From Liolophura sinensis (lineage: Eukaryota; Mollusca; Polyplacophora; Chitonida; Chitonidae), in assembly GCF_032854445.1 (NCBI RefSeq), contig NC_088302.1, forward strand, positions 15,247,338 through 15,311,337: DNA of 64,000 nt, given 5' to 3'. The translations under genes and the position numbers were made by a program. A model generated the notes under the pieces. The model was given only the letters and a program-made list of their open reading frames with translations. It was not told where the DNA came from and did no database searches. Of this stretch, positions 1 to 12,516 are shown piece after piece (position 1 is the first letter of the stretch; each line of letters opens with the position of its first letter).

Positions 1-277
1 ATGAAATTGTTAAGCCATGGTCTATCCACTGAGCTAGTAAATGAATGACACGAATCACTGATACTTAATTTCCACAAGCACTCAACAAACTGCATGTCTC
101 AACCTAAGTGAAGGGTTGAAAACTGAGCATAGTAATAAAGTTTTCTAAACATAGAACTAAACAGGCATAAATGTGCATATCAGCTTAAAGATATCATTAT
201 TCAAAGTAAATAAGATTTAACTTTTTATGTCAAAATTTCATTTCAGTTCAAAAATTCGAAATTAAGAAGTGTCTTAC
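1..277. other. AT-rich non-coding edge
   Basis: No open frame or repeat is recognisable. If the exon at 278-347 is real, this is the start of its first intron on the minus strand. Confidence 0.4.
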
Positions 278-347
278 CTGATCGAGCTGAGATTGCACAA
301 TCTGTAACAAGGGCAGGAGGAGTAAGACAAGAAGCAGAGAGATCCAT
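278..347 (-). CDS. Possible first coding exon of a minus-strand gene
   Basis: Read on the minus strand, an ATG at 347-345 lies in a good Kozak context (A at -3, G at +4). It is followed by an open stretch of 23 codons ending at a strong donor (CAG|GTAAGAC, intron from 277 downward). A TATA-like hexamer on the same strand lies at 565-570. The most protein-like reading is a different frame of the same exon: a leucine-rich run (SLLLVLLLLPLLQIVQ) resembling a signal peptide or membrane anchor. That frame has no ATG after its upstream stop, so either an upstream exon supplies the start, there is a frameshift, or the resemblance is chance. No downstream exon is inside the window. Identity unknown. 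Confidence 0.25.
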
Positions 348-528
348 GGTTCAACGGAGAATTCCGATGTTGACCGGTGGCTGGAAATATCGGACCGTTA
401 CCCCGGTCAACGACGTGTCCACGGTCACTAAGTTGACTGATGGCGGTGTCTATGTAGTGGTCGCGTTAAGTTTGATGTCTGGTACAGGCCCTGAGCATAG
501 CCAGAGCTGGGTGGACGTCTGGGCGTAA

Positions 529-1189
529 TGAAGACGGCTGTAGCTTACGAGCTAGCTCAGATGATTTATAAAGAAGGAATGAATTTCCCCCGACCAGCTG
601 CGTGCATCATGGTGACATTCTTTCAGAAGGGACCGAAAAGGACGGAATGTGCTGGGACAATCCCTGGTATAGGCGTACGTACAGCCCACAAACTGCATCT
701 TTAACATCATATATAGGAACGCCAAGTGCAGTTTTATTTTAAGGAGGAAATTTTATGAGGGAGAACAGTGTATCTCTGTTACTCATCACTACATCATGCT
801 GTTTTCTCAAAACCCCATCCTTAGATCTGGAGAAAATAACGGCGACCCGTGGGGGAGGTCCCAAACAAGACCACATTCAGCTGGTGACGGTGCGTATAAA
901 CATCACGATACGCAAACGGACTCCAGGGAATATTAGAAATATTCAAATGTTAGACTGAATAATTTCGCTGTTCTTGTTATTATTTTCTGTCTGACGCCTG
1001 TTGGAATCGCAAGTTTATTAACTGCTGTTTGTTGTAGTCATTTGTGTCATTATCTACGTCAATTGGAACATTATTTCGACCATATCAAGCCGGTGTCTGT
1101 TTGTGACGACTTCTCAATGAATACCTCTTTTAAACGTCATACAGAAGGCGGAGAAACCAAAGGACATCCAGTCGATAGTAAGGACTGCT
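529..1189. other. Non-coding stretch
   Basis: No supported gene. It contains a TATA-like hexamer readable on the minus strand at 565-570 and otherwise only short chance frames. Confidence 0.5.
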
Positions 1190-1265
1190 TATATTGAGAT
1201 ATTGTATAAGTAAAATATTCCTGAGTACGGCGTATAACACCAATGGCATAAATAAACAAACAAAA
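1190..1265 (+). repeat. SINE family 2, 3' tail fragment
   Basis: The segment matches the tail of the full copy at 22460-22710: a variant of 'aaatattcttcagtatggcg' followed by 'taaaacaccaatg' and an ATAAATAAA tract. The tRNA-like head is missing, as expected of a truncated or decayed insertion. Confidence 0.6.
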
Positions 1266-1407
1266 ACAGAACAATCATCAAACCTTGTAAAACAAAACCA
1301 ACACATGCTCTTCCTTGCATAGTTCGTAACAGCTTAACGCTAAAAGGAAACAACAAAGAATTCTGTTCAAATGTAGTTAATACTGGCTGCAAACTCTACA
1401 TGATGCG

Positions 1408-2860
1408 ACACTTTGTGTACACCTATAGGTCCACTTCCATGTACAGACTTTTTGTACATCTATAGGCCCCCTTCCAGAGACCTTGTGTTTCTCTGTAGGT
1501 CCACTTCCACATACACTTTTTGTGCTCATCTATAGGCCCACTCCCATGTATACAGGCTTTGTGATCATCTATAGGCCCACTCCCATGTATACAGGCTTTG
1601 TGTTCATCTGTAGGCCCACTCCCATGTATACAGGTTTTGTGATCATCTATAGGCCCACTCCCATGTATACAGGCTTTGTGATCATCTATAGGCCCACTCC
1701 CATGTATACAGGCTTGTGATCATCTATAGTCCCACTCCCACGTATACAGGCTTTGTGTTCATCTATAGTCCCACTCCTATTGTATACAGGCTTTGTGATC
1801 ATCTATAGGCCCACTCCCATGTATACAGGCTTTGTGATCATCTATAGGCCCACTCCCATGTGTATAGGCTTTGTGATCATCTATAGGCCCACTCCCATGT
1901 ATACAGGCTTTGTGATCATCTATACGCTCATTCCCATGTGTATAGGCTTTGTGATCATCTATAGGCCCACTCCCATGTATACAGGCTTTGTGATCATCTA
2001 TAGTCCAACTCCCACGTATACAAGCTTTGTGTTCATCTATAGCCCCACTCCCATGTGTATAGGCTTTGTGATCATCTATAGGCCCACTCCCATGTATACA
2101 AGCTTTGTGATCATCTATAGGCCCACTCCCATGTATACAGGTTTTGTGTCATCTATAGGCCCACTCCCATGTGTATAGGCTTTGTGATCATCTATAGGCC
2201 CACTCCCATGTGTACAGGCTTTGTGATCATCTATAGGCCCACTCCCATTTATACAGGCTTTGTGTTCATCTATAGGCCCACTCCCATGTATACAGGCTTT
2301 GTGATCATCTATAGTCCCACTCCCATGTATACAGGCTTTGTGTTCATCTATAGTCCTACTCCCATGTATACAGGCTTTGTGATCATCTATAGTCCCACTC
2401 CCATGTATACAGGCTTTGTGATCATCTATAGGCCCACTCCCATGTATACAGGCTTTGTGATCATCTATAGGCCCACTCCTATGTATACAGGCTTTGTGAT
2501 CATCTATAGGCCCACTCCCATGTGTATAGGCTTTGTGATCATGCTTTGTGTTCATCTATAGTCCCACTCCCATGTATACAGGCTTTGTGATCATCTATAG
2601 TCCCACTCCCATGTATACAGGCTTTGTGATCATCTATAGTCCCACTCCCATGTATACAGGCTTTGTGATCATCTATAGGCCCACTCCTATGTATACAGGC
2701 TTTGTGATCATCTATAGGCCCACTCCCATGTGTATAGGCTTTGTGATCATCTATAGGCCTACTCCCATGTGTATAGGCTTTGTGATCATCTATAGTCCCA
2801 CTCCCATGTATACAAGCTTTGTGATCATCTATAGGCCCACTCCTACGTATACAGACATTG
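1408..2860. repeat. Minisatellite, 39-bp unit
   Basis: About 35 head-to-tail units follow the pattern cccactcccatgtatacagg plus ctttgtgatcatctatagg, with few substitutions. Because 39 is divisible by three and the unit has no stop in some frames, long frames run on both strands: a 13-residue repeat YRPTPMYTGFVII on + and HGSGPIDDHKACI on -. The open frames are therefore explained by repeat arithmetic. No splice sites, start context or non-repetitive flanking coding sequence was seen, so I call it non-coding satellite DNA rather than a repeat protein. Confidence 0.9.
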
Positions 2861-3665
2861 TGTTCATCTGTTGGTCCACTCTCATGTATACATTGTGCTC
2901 ATCTGTTGGTCCACTTCCATATACAAATTTTGTATCTGATTTCCATATACAGACTGTGTTTATCTGTAAGCCCACTCTCATATATACAGATTCTATGTTC
3001 ATCTGTTGTTCTTCTCCACTTCCATATAAAGACTTTGTATCTGTAGGTCTACTTCCATATACAGATTTTGTATTTGGAGGTCCACTTCCATATAAAGACT
3101 TTGCATGTGTAGGCTCACTTCCATATATAGACTGTATCTGTAGGTCTACTTCCATGTATACAGAATTTGTGTTCATGTGTTGGTTCACTTCCATATAAAA
3201 ACTTTGTATTTGTGGTTCCACTTCCACATAAAATCTTTGTATGTGTAGACCCACTTCCATATACAGACTTTGTATTTGTGATTCCACTTCCACATAAAAA
3301 CTTTGTATCTGTAGGTGCACTTCCATATAAAGATTTTGTATGTGTAGACTTTGTATGTATAGGTCCACTTCCATATACAGACTTTTGAGTATCTGTAGGT
3401 CCACTTCCGTGTACAGACTTTGTATATATACGCCCACTTCCATATACAGACATTGTATTTGTTGGTCTACTTCCATATACAGACTTTGTATCTGTAGGTC
3501 CACTTCCATATAAAGATTTTGTATGTGTAGGACTTTGTATGTATAGGTCCACTTCCATATACAGACTTTGTGTATCTGTAGGTCCACTTCCATGTACAGA
3601 CTTTGTATATATACGCCCACTTCCATATACAGACTTTGTATTTGTTGGTCTACTTCCATATACAG
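2861..3665. repeat. Degenerate continuation of the 39-bp minisatellite
   Basis: The array continues as diverged units of about 30-45 bp built on 'ggtccacttccatatacaga' and 'ctttgtatctgta'. Unit length varies, so frames break more often than in the homogeneous part. A multi-unit block at about 3360-3490 recurs at about 3541-3660, showing a recent internal duplication. The sharp boundary with the homogeneous half suggests that the 39-bp half is a younger expansion. Confidence 0.85.
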
Positions 3666-4065
3666 TTTAAATGTGTAAACTTACTTTCCGTTGAAGTACC
3701 GATACGGGCTATGTGAGTTGTGAAATATTTTCTGTAATAGCGAATGCGGATAAACTGAACAATGTTTATTATGCACTGACCAGAGTAATCAGGCGTGCGG
3801 GCAGTGAGGTACATAGACAAGCGGAATGGCCATCCCAGTAAATCATAAGGGTTCAGGGGCCGCCCAGACCCCGGAAGCTCCCAGATTCCCGATTTCCGGA
3901 GACTTATTCTAAATGCATTTTCGAGCAATTAAAGGAAATTTTAAACCGACGTACGGAGCCGTTAAACCTGAAAATACTGAAAATTTGTGTGCTAATTTTG
4001 TGGGGAAGCTACAACCATCCACACAATCGCAGAAGGGAATTCCTGTTCAGCATTATGATAAAAAC

Positions 4066-4182
<117 letters not shown>

Positions 4183-5089
4183 TTTTTACAAAACATTTCA
4201 TTGCTCAGAATGAGAATGGCATAAAGCACACAGCCCAGAAATATATATGTGTACAGGAATGAGTGTGGGCCTCCATAGAGGGCCTACTAAGTTTTCGTAA
4301 AATAAGCCCACACTAACAGTGACTAATTCATGTAAGAATGAATGAATGAATGAATTTGGGTGAAAGCCACATCGGCAATGTTTCAGTCATATTGTACCGA
4401 AATTTATGAAAAGATGCATGTTAAATATGCATACTTTGTGTCTTTCATACTGGCAAGCTTGCAGATATAGATCTATATAAACACGCACAAGTACATGTAG
4501 GCCTATCACTTAAAAGATTGACGAGTCCCTATATAGGTACATGTATAAAGACAAATTATGGTACACGTTTTCTTTTCATTTCTGTCACATACTTTTTTCA
4601 AGATTAAGAAAGCAATAATTTCAAAACTCGACATTTAAGATCTTGAAACATCTTTACATTAGCTTATATGTTTTCACTTGATGAAATGGTCTACTAACAA
4701 ACATCAGAAGGGAGATAACTCTTGGGGTTTTACAAGGTAAGGTCATATCTGCTCGATAAAACATAAGGTTTGGGAGAAGCAAGAAAAGGCAGGAATTTTA
4801 TAAACCGTGACACTGCGTTGCGGTGCGGTCTCAACGAACCATATTTTAATCTATGTGGAAGTGATTCATGTGCTGTTGTTGTTTGCTTACATTTGTAGGC
4901 AGAGTCCTCCCTGCCCAAGTCTTCGGACGACAATAGCGTTACCAGATCACAAAGACCCCAGATTTCGACACAACGGTACACGAAATATTCACGCCTCAGT
5001 TTCATGTCACGAGGTTTCTCAGTGCGTCTGATGAAAGGCGTTGGTATCCACAGTCTCTACCAAGACATTCCGGCACTCATATAAACCTG

Positions 5090-5230
5090 TCAATCGGTTG
5101 GACACATACCGGTATGCGAGGTGTGGGTTCAAACCCGGCCATGGACAGAGAATTTGTAGATTTCCCCAGTTCTTATCGTTCGAGGGGCCTTTGCGACAAA
5201 AAGCGGTCAATGACGCTCGTATGACCATTT
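5090..5230 (+). repeat. Possible tRNA-like SINE head
   Basis: A B-box-like sequence (GGTTCAAACCC, 5126-5136) follows an A-box-like 'tcggttggacacatacc' at the spacing of a tRNA promoter, with no foldable full tRNA visible. This fits a tRNA-derived SINE head of a family different from the other SINEs here. No second copy was found in the window. Confidence 0.3.
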
Positions 5231-5304
5231 ATGTACTCTAACGTTTGTTGAATACCCTGAATACGATTAAGCTTCCTGTATGGTATGTATATCTGTAGGC
5301 CTAG

Positions 5305-5520
5305 ATACATGTATACGTCACATGTGGAAAAGTTCGTCAGTAGCTAACCAAAGGTTGGTGGTTTACCCTTGGCACTCGTGTTTCATCCACTCATAAAACT
5401 TACTGCCACCCGATCGCATAGGCCCAAGTGAAAAACATGATGTGAAGCAACGATCAAAGAAGTAAGTAAGTAAGTAAGTAAATAAATAAACAATAAACAA
5501 ACAAGTAAATAAATAAACGA
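5305..5520 (-). repeat. Interspersed repeat family 3 copy with (AAGT/AAAT) tail
   Basis: It contains the family hallmark 'gtcacatgtggaaaagttcg' followed by a 'ggtggttta' block. The same sequence appears in the opposite orientation at 51585-51725 and 61120-61255, and the motif recurs at the very end of the window. It ends in tetranucleotide repeats at 5463-5515. The family looks like a decayed SINE or similar short element. Confidence 0.55.
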
Positions 5521-5541
5521 AGCTGTTCATAGTAAAATTGA

Positions 5542-6387
<846 letters not shown>

Positions 6388-6629
6388 AGGTATTGGCAAA
6401 TCCCTGTGGATATTTGTTCCTTACCAGCATGCTGGAATCATATCATGTTCGTGTATGACAGTGGAAAGGGCCGCTTATTCGTGGGGGATATTTCAGCGTG
6501 TGTAATTGTAACAGAATGTGTAACGTTTACAGTGTATACATGTCAGGGAATTCTGGAATAGGTACTGTGTGGATTTGAATTTAATTCAATATCATAGTTT
6601 TGTCATAGTGATATCATAGCTCCTCGGAG

Positions 6630-6900
6630 TCGATCATGAGCACACTCTTTAATCACATGACTGTAGTACTGAAGGTGAAAGCAAACCGAATTAAACGCAG
6701 GCGAGATAGGTCATGAATAAGATTTAAGAATGAAAAATATAGCTTTTAGGTTAGAATTTTTTTCTGCAAAAAACAATCAGAATCTTGTAGTACTTTAACC
6801 TGTAGAACTTGGCAAAATCAGGATTTCACCCATCTGGCTGCATGTTAGTTATCATCTCCTGGTCATTGCGAGGAACCCAGATGCTCAAAGCTATATGTAT
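6630..6900. repeat. Unnamed interspersed repeat family 4, copy 1
   Basis: About 270 bp align along their length with 40190-40490. Shared landmarks in the same order include 'agcacactct', 'gagtact(g)..ggtgaaa', 'gagatagg', 'tgaaaaatata', and 'gcgaggaaccc' at the end. It lies in the 3' flank of the C5orf63-like gene. No coding capacity or terminal repeats were recognised. Confidence 0.6.
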
Positions 6901-7325
6901 GAAATAAAAATGATGAATTTTTCTCTCCTGGATCACGCCCATGAATCAAGTTTTGTTTCTGGTTCATACTTTGCTGTAATCAATTATAATGTTTGTTCAG
7001 TGAATTGTACCGGTAGGCCCCCAGATAATATATAATAATATACAATTTCAGTAATGTGTGTTTTGTCTCGTCCACAGATTTCCAAGTGAAGAAATTATAT
7101 GTTCTTATTAAATTTTATTTATTTTTATAATGATTGTTTTTTTTACAAAAGTTTTCCACATAAACTTTTAGAACATATGCTACATGGACAGGTTATGTAC
7201 TGCCGCGTTGACAAATGCGACATATGTCATTAATTCACGCTTATTCGTCACGCTTGAACACACTACCGATCACAGGTTTACTGTTAAGCATAAAAAACGA
7301 ATAAATTAGTAACACACTTACTAAT

Positions 7326-8440
7326 GTGAATGAGGACCATGTCGTCGTAAATAACCATGGACGGGACAATCCCACGATTGATGACGAACTGCTCAAGGAA
7401 CCGCGTTATGTGAGGTCGGGCGAGGAACATGGGCGATCTCGGAAGCGCGTCTTATCCGAAGGCAGGCCCACTAAGTCCAGTGGTCATAATCAAGGATTTG
7501 ATAGTCATTCCAGCATGTCTCAGTCTGTCGGTTCTGTGGATTCAAGCCTTGTTTCTGCCAGTGAGTAAGATTCTGATTCAGATTCTAGTGAGTCTCGTTC
7601 GTCCGATGACTGTCAGTTCAAACGCAAAAAGCGCAAATAGAACACCCGCAAAGCTACTAATGCTAATGGTCATTCAAAATGTGATACCTTTAAACCGCAT
7701 GTATCCTGCTCCAGATTTGACCCCAAAAATGTACAAAAATCTGATTCGTCGGTGAGTTTACGTGAGGATTTGGACAAATATATTTCTGACGTTTTTTCAG
7801 ATTTTGAAGAGGATTCGGTCCTCAAGAAAACTGTTCAGGAAAACACCCCAGTCCCAGATAATGCTACCCGCAAAACTCCTCAAATAGATGGGTATATCAC
7901 TGATGTCTTCGGACACAATGGTAAATCCTTGGAAAAGTTTGTAGATAAGGAAATGTCTAAGGTCCAGTTTAGACTTGCTGTGGTCATGTTTGACAACAGC
8001 TTGATGCAATTAGAACTGGTAATATGGAGAACGAAGTCAATTTGATGGACATGCTAGACAAACTTGAAAAAACAGTCGTCTTGATGGGTCAGGTTAATGT
8101 GTAAGACAAAGACATTGATCAAAAAACATACTTCGGTACTCAATCATGCCGTCTTTGATCAATCCGGTCTATATCTCCTTGGAGAAAAGTTCTTTAAAGT
8201 CCGGTAGGCCCCTACATAATATATAACATGTTAGCAAACCAAGTCCTCAAAGAGGGTCCAACAACTAGCTGGGGATTTTAACCCACCAAAACGAAATCAA
8301 GGTCTAATCCATTCAATAATCAGCCCTTTTCAGGGAGATCTGCGTTTCTTTACCAGGGCCAGAGCAGACGGGTAGGAGGCCAGACCGTCCGTTTTACCAG
8401 AGGTGGGAGAGGCAAAGGTCGTGGTATTGGATGAGCAAGG
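7326..8440 (+). pseudogene. DIRS-like Gag, degraded
   Basis: Charged, serine-rich frames (7326-7568, then 7752-8045 with acidic DKYISDVFSDFEED and a related DGYITDVFGH repeat) are followed by an Arg/Gly-rich tail near 8330-8435 (RFTRGGRGKGRG). Stops and frame changes near 7568, 7640 and 8045 break it. Assignment rests on position before the reverse transcriptase and on composition. Confidence 0.6.
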
Positions 8441-8699
8441 TACGTTCAAAAGTCAGACTCACCAGGCCACAGATCCCAGATGATACGCAACCCTAATTCC
8501 TGCACCCACAAGAAACGATTACTGAAACAGGAAAACTCTGTACAAGTAAACTAGTCAGAGGCAAAATCCAAAAACTGTACTGTAGCTCACACCAAGGGAG
8601 ACAACTCCAACATAATTCTAGAAATTCTAAAACTGGAGTTTCAGTGTCCCGTCTCATAACTCAGAACATCTATATACAGATGTAGAAATACATTGGTAG

Positions 8700-9540
8700 A
8701 AGTTTTACCAGAAAAGGAGGCTATGGAAAGAACAACGTCTCAAAATGTCTTTCAAAGCGGGATTTTCTGTGTAAACCAAAACGACGGGGGCACAGTGCCC
8801 CCAGAGTCTACAATCATTTCAAAATGGAGGGGCTATACATACTAAAAGATATTCTGGTAAAAGGGGATTTTATGTGCAAACTGGACTTTAAAGATACTTA
8901 TCTCTGTGTGCCAGTAGCAACCTCAGACAGAAAATTCCTTACATTTGAATGGAAAAGGAAGTTTTACCAGTTCAAAACCCTTCCATTCGGCCTTTCATCG
9001 AGGCCCTTAGTCTTTACCAAGCTCCTAAAACCTGCTGTGTCAATAATCAGGAGATTAGGAGTCCGAATGATAATATATCGGAACGACATGCTTGTTGTAG
9101 CGGAAAATCAGTACAAATTAATCCAAGCATAAGCTTTCTTCGGGAGAGGCTGGGTTTTGTGATAAATTGGAAAAAAAATCTCCTCTAAATCCAACACATC
9201 AGGTAGAATTTTTGGGTTTTCTCATAGACTCAGTGAAGATGACTGTCTATCCCTACCTCATCAAAAGTTACAGAATGTAATAGACAAATGCCAGAAACTT
9301 CTATGAGCCAAGTCTGTAAAAGTGCGACACCTAGCCAGCTTGACAGGCCTTCTACCCTCGTCAATGAGAGCAGTCATACCAGGTTAGTTATATGCCAGAC
9401 ATCTTCAGATGGAACAAACGCATGCCCTCTTAAAAGACAAATGATAGGCCCAGATCTGTCTCTCCCGCGAGAGCCAGTTAGAATTTATTTCGTGGAGAGA
9501 GTATTAAAAACTGGAATGCAAAACGTCCAGACATGGTAAT
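8700..9540 (+). pseudogene. DIRS-like reverse transcriptase, degraded
   Basis: The frame at 8824-9132 carries recognisable RT blocks: HFKMEGLYILKD upstream, LDFKDTY (first catalytic Asp present), FKTLPFGLSSRPLVFTK and the YxDD region. The last reads YRNDML where the family has Y-x-D-D, so one catalytic aspartate is replaced by Asn. The reading frame is then lost at 9130. The blocks match the DIRS/Ngaro RT family better than LINE or Gypsy RTs because of the PFGLSSxPxVFTK signature. Confidence 0.8.
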
Positions 9541-9930
9541 TTGGACAGACGCATCAAATATGGGATGGGAGGGGGTGGGGGCACTTGCAACTTAACTCGA
9601 AGGGGGGGTGGGGGTGGGGTGGGGGGTGGTTGGCCACATCAAGAGGGCAAGATACACATATTCAGGAGATGATGGCCATAGATCTAACAGTTCGGGTTTT
9701 CACCAAACACCTGTCAGATATATTACTCTTGATAAAATCAGACAACATGACAGCTGTAGCCCACATCAACAGAATGGGGGTGGGGGGGGGGGGGGGGGAC
9801 GAAATCTGTGACTGTTCTTCAGGCATTCAAAAATGTCATGAGGTGTTGTCTGGCCAAGAATATAACAATGGTAGCAGAACATACCGGGCAAAAACAATTA
9901 AATGGCAGGCTGGGAGTCCAGGAATGTGAG
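9535..9930 (+). pseudogene. DIRS-like RNase H region, degraded
   Basis: A fragment reading WTDASNMGWEG begins an RNase H-like domain (first catalytic Asp in TDAS). Later pieces reading SDNMTAVAHINRMG and AEHTGQKQLN follow in other frames. Runs of G at about 9601-9630 and 9775-9798 sit at the frame breaks and look like slippage expansions. Confidence 0.65.
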
Positions 9931-10089
9931 CAACTTAACCTATTGGCAATTGAATTCAGTGATGTTCCAAACTCAGAAATTTGTGAGCTGGAGACCAGAC
10001 CCGGAGGCGATAGCCACCGACGCCTTTCTTCAGGATTGGAACTCACTTAAAGCCTATGAACTCCCTCCATTCTCGATAATAGGGAGGTG

Positions 10090-11300
10090 CCTGTCGAAAA
10101 TTCAGAAAGAAGGGGGGACATTGGTAATTGTAGCTCCAGTGTGGCAAGGACAACCGTGGTACCCTCTCCTTTTGAGACTACTGATAGAGATCCCAGTCCT
10201 GTTACCAATATCACTCGACCTTCTACAATCACCTACGTCGAGATTAGCGCATCCACTCCTCGTGAAAACACATTGCAGCTAGTGGTGTGGAGGGTTTCAA
10301 GCGAGGTGTCCTTGAGAAATGCATTTCAGAGTAAGTTGCCTCGCTGCTCACAGCTGCTTGGAAACCAGGTACAAAATAATTCTTACAACAGCACCTGGAG
10401 TAGGTCGTCTGCTGGTGTGCTGAACGATCGCTTTGTCCATTTCAGACCAATATGGTCAATATAATTGAATTTTTATCCCAGTTATATCAGAAGGGCAAAG
10501 AGTATCGGACTGTAAATCGGTATAGTTCAGCACTGTCAGCAATTCATCCCAATGTAAATGGGTGTAAATTACGTCTGCCCCCACTGGTGGTAACATTTAT
10601 GAAAAGGCTATGTAACACACGCTTCTCACAACCACGATACATACAGACATGGGATGTTGACACTGTCCTGATGTACATAAAAGGGCTAGGACCTAACGTG
10701 GCACTGTCTTGCAAAAACCTATCAGAGACGTTAACAATCCTTTTGGCTCTAACAGCTGTCGCTAGATCTTTGAGTTGAATGCAATAGACGTCAGGTATAT
10801 AACTGACATGGGGGACAGAATAGTCTGCAGATCCCAAAACCAACAAAAACATCTAAACCAGGTGGGGAAGCACAAAAACTTGTCCTTGATTCCTTTGAAC
10901 CGGATGAAACGCTTTGTGCAGTAAAGTGCATTAAATTTTATGTTAAATATACAAAATCTTGGAGACAGACTGGGGATAACATTCCCAATAACAAACTTTC
11001 TCTCAGTAAGGTCAAACCACACAATGAAATTGTCTCCAGCACGACATCAGATTGGCAGAAAAGCTTAATGGGTAAAGCAGGTATAGATACAAACGTCTCT
11101 GCTGCTACATGTAGCCTACTTCTAAAGCTCTAGCTCAAGGGGCCTCGGTCAGAGACATCATGCAGTTATCAAATTGGTCAAAAACATCAAACCTCCGCAG
11201 GTTTTAATAGCGTGGCACAGATGGGCACTGTTGTTCAGAGTAAAATATTACAGCAGACACAAAATTGCTCACCACACCGCTATTACATCTTAGGAGAAAT
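10090..11300 (+). pseudogene. DIRS-like tyrosine recombinase, degraded
   Basis: The frame 10452-10778 reads like the core-binding half of a tyrosine recombinase (FLSQLYQKGKEYRTVNRY, then SALSAIH). Downstream fragments at 10900-11230 (KPHNEIV, ALAQGASVRDIMQLSNWS) match the catalytic half. The expected catalytic His-x-x-Arg block before ASxxLA reads as a mutated VSAAT-type stretch near 11097, and frames shift repeatedly. The protein cannot be active. Confidence 0.7.
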
Positions 11301-11913
11301 TCTGATTTCATGAACAGAACCGAGCAAGATGCAATAGTCCCTCCCACCCTAAAACCCACTGATATGCAGAACACAATTTTGGGTAGGTTGCTTTATACAT
11401 GTACGTGTATTAGGTTCAGAATGCCATACACTAGAGGTTATGTTTGTTTTTTCTTGCATACAGTGATCCCTTAATTATGCTCACCTGTGGGAAGGACGAA
11501 CTGAAACTCATTTATGTGGAGTTAACCGTTTTATTTGACAAACAAAACCAAAAAATTATGTATTTCATTGGGTTCAATACATGGTATTTAATCGATACAT
11601 CTTGTTTGTTTTATTTGGAGCATATTTCTCTTCACCAGCTGATGGCACGAAGCCATTTTGGAGAAGGAAATTATGGGAAATTTTCATTTCCGGTTTACTT
11701 GAAAATAGGCATTGATAGTATTATTTGCAGAATATCACTTTTACCTGAATGGCTTAATTCCCTAATAATAAGACAAAATCATTCTCACATATTGTGAATG
11801 AACACTTAAAACGGAGCGTGTGTGGTGTCTATTGTGGAAAATCAAGGCGCCTCACACATGCCATTCTCCACACTTCGGAGCTTGCCGTTAAATACCGAAT
11901 GCGGGAGAATGCG

Positions 11914-11921
11914 TGACGTCA
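11914..11921. promoter_or_regulatory. Consensus CRE (TGACGTCA)
   Basis: A perfect palindromic CREB/ATF site about 1 kb upstream of the MARCH 5' exon, in the region where that gene's promoter could lie. No other promoter evidence was seen. Confidence 0.35.
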
Positions 11922-12516
11922 TGGTGTTTTGACAAGTAAGAGAAACCGGCAAGTGTGATGCGACTTTCCTCTCCAAATATCAAATGAACAGCACTGTCCT
12001 GGTTCGTGTCGAGACCCCAGGATTACATGTGGGTTATTTGTGAATACAGCTAGCCGTTTTTTCTTATTGACAAAGACAGAGACAAAGCCAACAAACTTCT
12101 CGAAGTGTTAACCAGGAATGGCGTTCGATGGGTTGGATACAACAACAACAGCCGGGTAAAACGACGGTAACTGGAACCACATGGGTTTCTTTCTTACGCC
12201 ATTTCATGTTAATATGATGGATAACGATAAGTAAATTATAAGTGTGTGACCTTTTATCTGTCTTTTGCCGCTGTCACATGTACTATACTCACTAAACTGA
12301 AGAATGTGTTTGAATGAGTCATTATAAACACCAGGTCAAGGATTCATTACCTACTGTTCTGACGTTTGATTTTCCGACTATTAAATGTCAAACAGACCAG
12401 CCAGTAATAGCAGAAAGCGAGTTGGAATTTACTATACTATAAGTAGCTTTGAGGAATCGATTGAAAAAGTATAGTTGGAACTTTAAATCATAGTACTGGC
12501 ACTGTATTTCACCAAG

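Larger units (their letters stand above)
7326..11300 (+). mobile_element. Decayed DIRS-like retrotransposon
   Basis: In order on the + strand are a Gag-like region (7326-8440), reverse transcriptase (about 8700-9540), RNase H-like sequence (9540-9930) and a tyrosine recombinase (about 10090-11300). This order is that of DIRS-type elements, which integrate by a tyrosine recombinase rather than a DDE integrase. Every domain is split between frames by stops and indels, several next to long G runs, so the element is dead. I could not find the split direct or inverted terminal repeats that would fix its ends. It lies upstream of the MARCH gene in the same orientation. Confidence 0.8.

Noticed and set aside
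1483-3659. Long repeat-protein frames on both strands
   Set aside because: They arise because the minisatellite unit is 39 bp and stop-free. No start context, splice sites or non-repeat coding sequence was seen.
4243-4317. 9-bp inverted pair agtgtgggc/gcccacact as a transposon end
   Set aside because: Short arms and no target duplication; could be chance.
7010-8225. Similar 'ccggtaggccc..ataatatataa' at 7010 and 8199 as DIRS terminal repeats
   Set aside because: The match is short and the second copy lies inside the Gag region, so it does not bound the element.
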